Shown here: positions 58,724 through 64,000 of the stretch, one piece after another
How positions within the stretch are numbered: the stretch's first letter is position 1
How the letters are laid out: each line of letters opens with the position of its first letter
Origin: Streptomyces venezuelae ATCC 10712
GTDB lineage: Bacteria > Actinomycetota > Actinomycetes > Streptomycetales > Streptomycetaceae
Length of the DNA stretch: 64,000 nt
Assembly: GCF_008639165.1 (NCBI RefSeq)
Contig: NZ_CP029197.1
Location: forward strand, 5,274,001 to 5,338,000
Direction: 5' to 3'
Made by a program: the position numbers and the translations under genes
Notes under the pieces: model-generated
What the model was told of the DNA's origin: nothing
Seen by the model: only the letters and a program-made list of their open reading frames with translations
Database searches by the model: none

Positions 58724-59740
58724 GTGAACGATTGGCGGATCTACCGTGGTGCCGGTCTTCCGCACGACGAGATACAGCGGCTGCCCGCCCCGCCGCCCTG
58801 GCGCGACTTCTCCACGGGCAGCCCCGACGACACGCTGGCCGGCTCCGACCGGCGGCTCGGCGTCAAGCGCAGGCTCGTCCAGAACCACCACCCCCGGCCC
58901 GCCGAGACCGACGCCGTGAACGCCGCCCTGTACCTGCGGCGCCCGCTGCTCGTCACCGGCAACCCCGGTACCGGCAAGTCCACCCTCGCGCACGCCGTCG
59001 CCCACGAACTGCGCCTCGGGCGCGTGCTCCGGTGGCCCATCGTCAGCCGCACCACCCTCCAGGACGGCCTCTACCGGTACGACGCCATCGGGCGCCTCCA
59101 GGACGTCCAGCTGGAGCGCGCCCAGACGGGGGCGCCGGGCTCGGCCGCCGCGACCCCGGCCGGCATCGGCTCGTACATCAGGCTCGGGCCGCTCGGCACC
59201 GCCCTGCTCCCCTCCGAGCAGCCCCGGGTGCTGCTCATCGACGAGCTCGACAAGAGCGACCTCGACCTGCCGAACGACCTCCTGAACGCCCTGGAGGAGG
59301 GCGAGTTCGCCATCCCGGAGCTGGAGCGGCTCGCCGACCGGGAGCCGGTCGTGGAGGTGCTCAGCGACGACGGCCGCAAGGTGGCGGTGCTGGGCGGCCG
59401 GATCCGCTGCACGACGTTTCCGTTCATCGTGCTCACCTCCAACGGCGAACGGGACTTCCCCGCCGCCCTGTTGCGCCGCTGCATCCGTCTGGAGCTCGAA
59501 CCGCCCGGCGAGGAGCAGCTGCGCGCCATGATCGAGGCGCACCTGGGGACCGAGGCCGCCGCGGGCGACGGGGAGCAGGGGCTGGTCCAGCGCTTCCTCA
59601 ACCGCGAGCCGGGCGAGGTCATCGCGACCGACCAGCTCCTCAACGCCCTCTATCTGACCCAGCACGCCTCCCGGGCCGAGCGGGTCACCAGGGAACGCAT
59701 CGCCGACATGCTCATGCAACCGCTCGATCAGCCGAGGTGA
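58724..59740 (+). CDS. MoxR-family AAA+ ATPase
   Basis: A 338-residue AAA+ protein. Walker A GNPGTGKST is at 79-87, Walker B LLIDELDK at 170-177, sensor-1 IVLTSNGERDFP, and the arginine-finger LRRCIRLELEPP. Its N-terminal 60 residues (WRIYRGAGLPHDEI) are typical of the VMAP-linked MoxR subgroup. It should act as a chaperone-like switch on the VMAP-protease and SAV_2336 partners. GTG start with AGGAGGAG 8 bases ahead. The SAV_2336 gene starts 7 bases after its stop. Confidence 0.92.
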   Translation: MNDWRIYRGAGLPHDEIQRLPAPPPWRDFSTGSPDDTLAGSDRRLGVKRRLVQNHHPRPAETDAVNAALYLRRPLLVTGNPGTGKSTLAHAVAHELRLGRVLRWPIVSRTTLQDGLYRYDAIGRLQDVQLERAQTGAPGSAAATPAGIGSYIRLGPLGTALLPSEQPRVLLIDELDKSDLDLPNDLLNALEEGEFAIPELERLADREPVVEVLSDDGRKVAVLGGRIRCTTFPFIVLTSNGERDFPAALLRRCIRLELEPPGEEQLRAMIEAHLGTEAAAGDGEQGLVQRFLNREPGEVIATDQLLNALYLTQHASRAERVTRERIADMLMQPLDQPR

Positions 59741-59747
59741 CGGTCGG

Positions 59748-62700
59748 ATGCCCCGGACGCATCTGGAGGAGCTGACCCGCAGACTGCGGGCCGCCGGCCA
59801 GGACCTCACCGCCGAGGACGTCGCGGACGCCCTGTGGCTGGCCCAGTGGCTCCCCGGCCCGGACCGGGAACCGGAGGGACCTGACGGGCCGGAGGGCTCC
59901 GGGGGGACCGGGGGCGACCCGGACGGGGACGGGGCGGCGGACGGGACCGGCGCGCTACGGGGGGAGGGGGCCGCCGGGCCGGACGGGGGAGCGGCGGGCG
60001 GGCCGGCCGGCGCCCGCGAATCCGTCTCCCTCCACATGGCCACGCGCGCCACGGCAGCCGCAGGAGACACAGCGGGCACGGGAGGCGACGGGGCCACCGG
60101 CGAGACGGGGGCCGCGGGAGACCGGGGCGACACAGGCCCGGGCCGTACGGAGCGCCCCGCGACCCTCCCCGTCCGCGCCCCCGGCGCCAACGCCCTGCCC
60201 GGCCTCTCCGGCCTCCAGAAAGCCCTCCGCCCCCTCCGGGGCTACGCCCGCGCCCCCCACCGCCCCGGCGAAGGCACCCTCGACGAGGAGGCCACCGCCG
60301 AACGCAGCGCCGCCGCCGGCATCCTCACCCCCGTCCTGCGCCCCGCCGCCGGACGGCGCCCCGACATCCAGCTCCTCATGGACACCGGCCCCGCCATGGT
60401 CGTCTGGACCCGGATGGTCGAGGAACTCCGCCAGGCCTGCCAGCAGTCCGGCGCCTTCCGCGACGTCCAGGTGCACCGGCTGTACGACCCCGGGGAAGGG
60501 CCGCCGCTCGTCACCACCACCTCCGGCGCCGACGGGCGCCCCCGGCTGCGCCCCGTCGACCAGCTCCACGACCCCACCGGCCGCCGCCTCACCCTCGTCG
60601 TCAGCGACTGCGTCGGACCCCTCTGGCAGCGCGGCGCCGCCCAGCGCTTCCTGCGCCAGTGGCCCCGGCACGCCCCGCTCGCCCTCGTCCAGCCGCTGCC
60701 GCCGCGTCTCTGGCCGCGCACCGCGCTCCCCGCCGACCCCGGCACCTTCCAGCGCTCCGCGACCCCCGGCGGCCACACCGTCTTCCGCTCCGACGACGAA
60801 CCCTGGGGGCCGCTCGTCCCCGGCCGCCGGGCCGTCCCCGTGCTCACCCCGACGCCCGAGGCCTTCGCCTCCTGGACCCGGCTCCACACCGGGCACGGCG
60901 GCAACGCCGTCCGTGGCTGGGCCGCCTGGCTCGACCCCGGCGCGGGGGAGCCGCGCGGGCCCCGCACCCCCCGCGCGCCCCGGAGCGACGAGGACCTGCT
61001 GCGCGCCTTCCGGGCCGGCGCCTCACCCGGCGCCCTGCGACTCGCGGTCCACCTCGCGGCCGCGCCGCTGACCCTGCCCGTCATGCAGCTCGTGCAGCGG
61101 GCCATGCTGCCCGACACCGGCCCCATGGAACTGGCCGAGGTGCTGCTCAGCGGGCTGCTGCGGCGACTGCCCGGCCCCACTCCGTACCCCTGCTTCAGCT
61201 ATCCGCCCGGGATCCAGCAGCACTTCCTCGGGTCGCTCGACCCCAGTGCCGCCGCGCTCGTCCTCAAGCACTGTTCCGCGTACGTGGAGCGGAATTTCGG
61301 CCAGGGCATGCGCAACTTCCCGGCCCTCGCGGCCGCCCGCCTGGCCGGAACCGGAGCCGGAGCCGGAGCCGACGGCGACACCGAGTCCGGGACCGGAACC
61401 GGGACCGGGACCGGCACGGGGTCCGGTACGGGCCAGGGGACGGGCCTCGGTACGGGGACGGCCTGGGCCCCGGGCCGGGCCGCCGATCTCCCCGAGGCGA
61501 CCGAGGCGACCGACGAACCCCTCGGGCCGGAAGGCGCCGAGACCGAGCTGTTCGCCCGCATCCCCGCGCGCGTGCTCCGCTTCTACCACCCCGACCTCGT
61601 CACCCCCGACCCGCTCACCGAGGCCCGCCGGCTGCTCGCCCAGGGCCGCGACCAGTCCGACCCCGCCCTCCTCGCCGGCGCCCGCGAGCGCGCCGAGGCG
61701 GCGCTCCCGGCCGAGCCCGTCGAGGCCCGGATCGTCCTCGCCCGCGCCCTGTACGCCGAGGCGGGCACCGCCGCCGCCCGCCGCACCGGCCGCCGCCCCG
61801 AACTCCTCGGCCAGGCCGCCGACACCCTCGTACGGGCCGGGGAGCTCAGCCGCACCGGCGAGGAGGCATGGGCCGAGGCCCGGCTCGAACTGGCCGTCGT
61901 CCACCACGCCCTGTGGCGCGACACCGACGAGACCGACCACCTCGACGCCGCCCTCACCGCCCTCGCCGAGGACGCCGACCGCTGGCCGGAAACCGCCCGC
62001 CACACCCTCCATCTGCGCCGCGGCCGGCTCCTCCTCGCCCTCGGCGACGGCACCGCCGCGGCCGGCGAACTCACCGCCGCGCTCACCCTCCACGAGAGCC
62101 CCGCCGCCCTCCTCGACCTCGCCGACGCCCTGCACCTCGCCGAGGCCGACCCGGGCCGGATCGGGCCCGTCCTCGACCGCGCCGAACCCCTCCTCGGGGA
62201 CGCCCGCGCGCTCCGGCTGCGCTTCATCACCGCCCGCGCCCGGCTGTACGACGCCGAGGGCGACGGAGCCGCCGCCGACGCCGCCTACGAGGAAGCCACC
62301 CTGCTCGCCCCCGCCGACAGCGAACAGCGCGGCCCGCTCCTGCTCACCTGGGGCGGCTCGCTGCTGCGCCGGGCCTCGGCCGCCACCGGCACGGCCCCCG
62401 TCGACCGTGCCGAGGGCGTGCTGCGCGAGGCCCTCACCCGGCTGCCCGCCGGAGCGCCCGAGCGGGCCAGGGCACGGACCCTGATCGGCAGCGTCCTCGC
62501 GCTCCGCTTCCACCGCGCCGGCTTCCTGCCCGACCTCTTCGAGAGCCGCCACGTGCTGGAACAGGCGCTCCGGGGCACCCAGGACCCGGGCGAGCGCGCC
62601 GAGGTGTGGCTGCAACTGGGCCGGGTGCGCCTGGAGCTGGCCGAAACCGCGCGGGACGGGGTGATCGGCGACGCCCTCACCGCGTACCGGAACGCCGGGG

Positions 62701-63020
62701 AGGAATCCCGTACCGCCCACGGCGACGACCCCGGGACCGTCACCGGCGCCCGGGCCCGGCACGCCCAGGGAGCCGTCCTGCTGCTGATGGGCCGTCCGGG
62801 CCGGGCCAGGACGGCGCTCCTCGCCGCCGCCGAGCAGTGGCGGCGGCTCACGGGCCGCCTCGTCGAGGTGGACTGGGCGGACGTCGAGCGGACCAGGACC
62901 CTGCTGCGCGAGGTGGAGAGCGCGACGGGCGCGGACCCCGGCGGCCTCGCCGGAGCGTCCGCCGAGGAACGGCGGAGGATCGCACCCCCCTGGTGGGCCT
63001 GGAGCGGCGGCACGGGGTGA
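59748..63020 (+). CDS. SAV_2336 N-terminal-domain protein (vWA-like/TPR), conflict-system component
   Basis: A 1090-residue protein. Residues 1-35 (LEELTRRLRAAGQDLTAEDV) start the SAV_2336 N-terminal domain; 40-150 are Gly/Asp-rich linker. A Rossmann-like, vWA-related region follows (RPDIQLLMDTGPAMVVWTRM near 204, RRLTLVVSDCVGPLW near 285). After a Gly-Thr repeat near residues 535-572 the C-terminal 450 residues are helical TPR-like repeats (LDLADALHLAEADPGRIGPV). It is the scaffold/sensor of the VMAP-MoxR system. ATG lies 7 bases after the MoxR stop. Confidence 0.87.
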   Translation: MPRTHLEELTRRLRAAGQDLTAEDVADALWLAQWLPGPDREPEGPDGPEGSGGTGGDPDGDGAADGTGALRGEGAAGPDGGAAGGPAGARESVSLHMATRATAAAGDTAGTGGDGATGETGAAGDRGDTGPGRTERPATLPVRAPGANALPGLSGLQKALRPLRGYARAPHRPGEGTLDEEATAERSAAAGILTPVLRPAAGRRPDIQLLMDTGPAMVVWTRMVEELRQACQQSGAFRDVQVHRLYDPGEGPPLVTTTSGADGRPRLRPVDQLHDPTGRRLTLVVSDCVGPLWQRGAAQRFLRQWPRHAPLALVQPLPPRLWPRTALPADPGTFQRSATPGGHTVFRSDDEPWGPLVPGRRAVPVLTPTPEAFASWTRLHTGHGGNAVRGWAAWLDPGAGEPRGPRTPRAPRSDEDLLRAFRAGASPGALRLAVHLAAAPLTLPVMQLVQRAMLPDTGPMELAEVLLSGLLRRLPGPTPYPCFSYPPGIQQHFLGSLDPSAAALVLKHCSAYVERNFGQGMRNFPALAAARLAGTGAGAGADGDTESGTGTGTGTGTGSGTGQGTGLGTGTAWAPGRAADLPEATEATDEPLGPEGAETELFARIPARVLRFYHPDLVTPDPLTEARRLLAQGRDQSDPALLAGARERAEAALPAEPVEARIVLARALYAEAGTAAARRTGRRPELLGQAADTLVRAGELSRTGEEAWAEARLELAVVHHALWRDTDETDHLDAALTALAEDADRWPETARHTLHLRRGRLLLALGDGTAAAGELTAALTLHESPAALLDLADALHLAEADPGRIGPVLDRAEPLLGDARALRLRFITARARLYDAEGDGAAADAAYEEATLLAPADSEQRGPLLLTWGGSLLRRASAATGTAPVDRAEGVLREALTRLPAGAPERARARTLIGSVLALRFHRAGFLPDLFESRHVLEQALRGTQDPGERAEVWLQLGRVRLELAETARDGVIGDALTAYRNAGEESRTAHGDDPGTVTGARARHAQGAVLLLMGRPGRARTALLAAAEQWRRLTGRLVEVDWADVERTRTLLREVESATGADPGGLAGASAEERRRIAPPWWAWSGGTG
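61350..61462. repeat. GGAGCC/GGGACC hexamer minisatellite in the SAV_2336 gene
   Basis: Tandem hexamers encode Gly-Ala then Gly-Thr/Gly-Ser dipeptides (GAGAGAD, GTGTGTGTGTGSGTG). They form a flexible linker between the vWA-like and TPR-like halves and are prone to copy-number change. Confidence 0.9.
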
Positions 63021-63168
63021 GCTTCTGAAGAGCCTGTGAGGATCGGCTGGATAACGGGGGCGTGAATGGGCGCAGTTGAATCGAATGGGTTTCCGGTCTC
63101 CCGGGGTCGGGAAGAACCGCTGCGCCGCTACGACCGTGGGGGACAGCGTCGGTGAGGAGGAGCCGAGA

Positions 63169-63366
63169 GTGTTCGAGCGTACGGAGTGGACGACCGGTGT
63201 CGGCCGCGGTGCCGGCCGGTCGCCCCAGCTGCCCGATCTCGCGGCCGTCGATCTGCGGACCTTGCGCGTCATGGACGACGCCGTCGTCGGCGCGGCCGTC
63301 GAGAGAGTGCTGCGCCACCCCTCGGACCTGGTCGTCTCCTGGCCCGAGGACGCCTTCGTCGACTGA
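63169..63366 (+). CDS. FxsA-like RiPP precursor peptide (atypical C-terminus)
   Basis: A 65-residue peptide. PQLPDLAAVDLRTLRVMDDA and VVGAAVERVLRH match the leader pattern of FxSxx-COOH peptides (LPDL...L...DD..L..AL..V). The canonical F-x-S-x-x end is replaced by SWPEDAFVD, offering Trp58 and Phe63 as possible cyclophane residues. GTG 63169 is chosen because GGAGGAG is 6 bases ahead; it removes a poorly conserved 31-residue upstream extension. It lies between the conflict-system genes and an HExxH-type hydroxylase gene, the usual fxs neighbourhood. A radical-SAM maturase would be expected just beyond the window. Confidence 0.72.
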   Translation: MFERTEWTTGVGRGAGRSPQLPDLAAVDLRTLRVMDDAVVGAAVERVLRHPSDLVVSWPEDAFVD

Positions 63367-63453
63367 CCCCGGAAGGCCCGGAGCGGCCCGGCGCGCACGG
63401 CCCGGCGGCCGCACCGACCGCTCGGATCCAGCCGAATTCACCGGGCGCCGGGA

Positions 63454-64000
63454 ATGATCGCCGCGCCGCCGCGCCCCGCGGCCTTCGCCGCGCTCGCGGC
63501 CACCCGGCCCGGCCCCGCCGGGGCGGCCTTCCTGCGGTCCGGTGTGCACGCCCGCCGGCTGCTGCTGCTCAAGGCCCTGCTCGTCCGGGTCCGGCGGCAC
63601 CGGGACGAGCTCGCCCCCGAGACGCTGCGCGGCTTCGAGACCGCCTGGAGCCTGCTCGAACGGACCGAGCGCGGCGCCCCCGGCGTGGTCCGCGGCGTCC
63701 TCGACTACCCGACCACCGGGGCCTGGCTCGCCGCCGCCCTCACCGAGCCCGTGGGCCCCGCCCTCGACCGGCACCTGGCCCGCCTCGAACTGATCGCCGC
63801 CACCGCCGCCCTGCGGGCCGGCCGCCCGCTCGACCTGCTGGTCCGGGCCCCCGGCGGCGTGCTCTCGCTCCCGGGCGTCGGCAGCGTCCTGGTGGCGCCC
63901 GGCCCCGTCCGGCTGACCTCCCGTGCCCAGGTCGTACGGATCCGCTCCGAGGGCGCCTCGGGGGCCCCGGCGGCCCTGCTGCGCCTCGCCGACGGCCGTA
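63454..64000 (+). CDS. Probable HExxH-type peptide beta-hydroxylase (partial, N-terminal part)
   Basis: An open frame from ATG 63454 runs 182 codons to the window edge with strong G/C third positions. FAALAATRPGPAGAAFLRSG then VHARRLLLLKALLVRVRRHR resembles the N-terminus of the aKG-HExxH peptide hydroxylases encoded beside FxsA precursors; the HExxH motif itself would lie beyond the edge. It starts 87 bases after the precursor gene. The ribosome site is weak (GGGA), so a different start is possible. Family assignment is from memory of N-terminal pattern plus context. Confidence 0.65.
   Translation, partial: MIAAPPRPAAFAALAATRPGPAGAAFLRSGVHARRLLLLKALLVRVRRHRDELAPETLRGFETAWSLLERTERGAPGVVRGVLDYPTTGAWLAAALTEPVGPALDRHLARLELIAATAALRAGRPLDLLVRAPGGVLSLPGVGSVLVAPGPVRLTSRAQVVRIRSEGASGAPAALLRLADGR

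Overview
The window is a piece of a Streptomyces chromosome. It is uniformly GC-rich with G/C-biased third codon positions, has frequent GTG and TTG starts, and carries genus-typical genes: the dasR-dasABCD-nagB aminosugar locus, wblE, a sigH-type sigma factor with its anti-sigma factor, nickel superoxide dismutase with its maturation protease, a snapalysin, DUF6104 and a VMAP/SAV_2336 cluster. From memory, the backbone order matches the dasR-to-malic-enzyme stretch of Streptomyces coelicolor.

Layout. 0-6.2 kb: GlcNAc/chitobiose uptake and catabolism (dasR, dasABC, dasD, nagB) with DasR operators. 6.3-7.8 kb: an SDR oxidoreductase divergent from its TetR regulator. 8.2-16.7 kb: a PdtaS-like histidine kinase, wblE, a DAG-kinase-family protein, sigH with anti-sigma factor, a UBP zinc finger, a Na+/H+ antiporter and a PLP-dependent deaminase. 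16.7-20.1 kb: an amidase, then a family 2B encapsulin shell gene followed by a polyprenyl synthase that is its probable cargo. 20.1-26.9 kb: regulators and small enzymes (TetR/DHFR-like pair, snapalysin/LysR pair, GNAT, two VOC proteins), an orphan Imm21-like immunity protein and a secreted protein.

27.1-43.4 kb is an integrated mobile element of about 16.2 kb inserted at the 3' end of sodN. It is bounded by 24-bp near-identical direct repeats that encode the last codons of sodN. At its right end are the integrase, an XRE regulator and an excisionase. Inward lie a DUF3631 ATPase, an oriT-like region, mobC and a relaxase, so it looks mobilizable (no TraB/FtsK pump is visible). Its cargo is a NUDIX/TPR-regulator/APH-like/methyltransferase/HAD cassette and, next to the left end, a distinctly lower-GC two-gene module. 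That module has an SMC-like ABC ATPase with a CxxC hook and a HEPN-like C-terminus, overlapping a small helical protein; it is the best candidate here for an undescribed defence system. A second, truncated integrase end lies outside the left repeat, which indicates an earlier insertion at the same site.

43.4-56.1 kb returns to housekeeping genes: sodN/sodX, a CGNR regulator, a methyltransferase, an amino-acid ABC transporter, NADP-malic enzyme, a quinone oxidoreductase-like protein, a secreted GH5 enzyme, a PadR/DUF4097 pair and small conserved proteins. 56.1-64 kb is a conflict-type cluster: a CU044_2847 protein, a trypsin-VMAP protease, a MoxR ATPase and a SAV_2336 protein. It is followed by a short FxsA-like precursor peptide and the start of what looks like an HExxH-type peptide hydroxylase, so a RiPP locus begins at the right edge.
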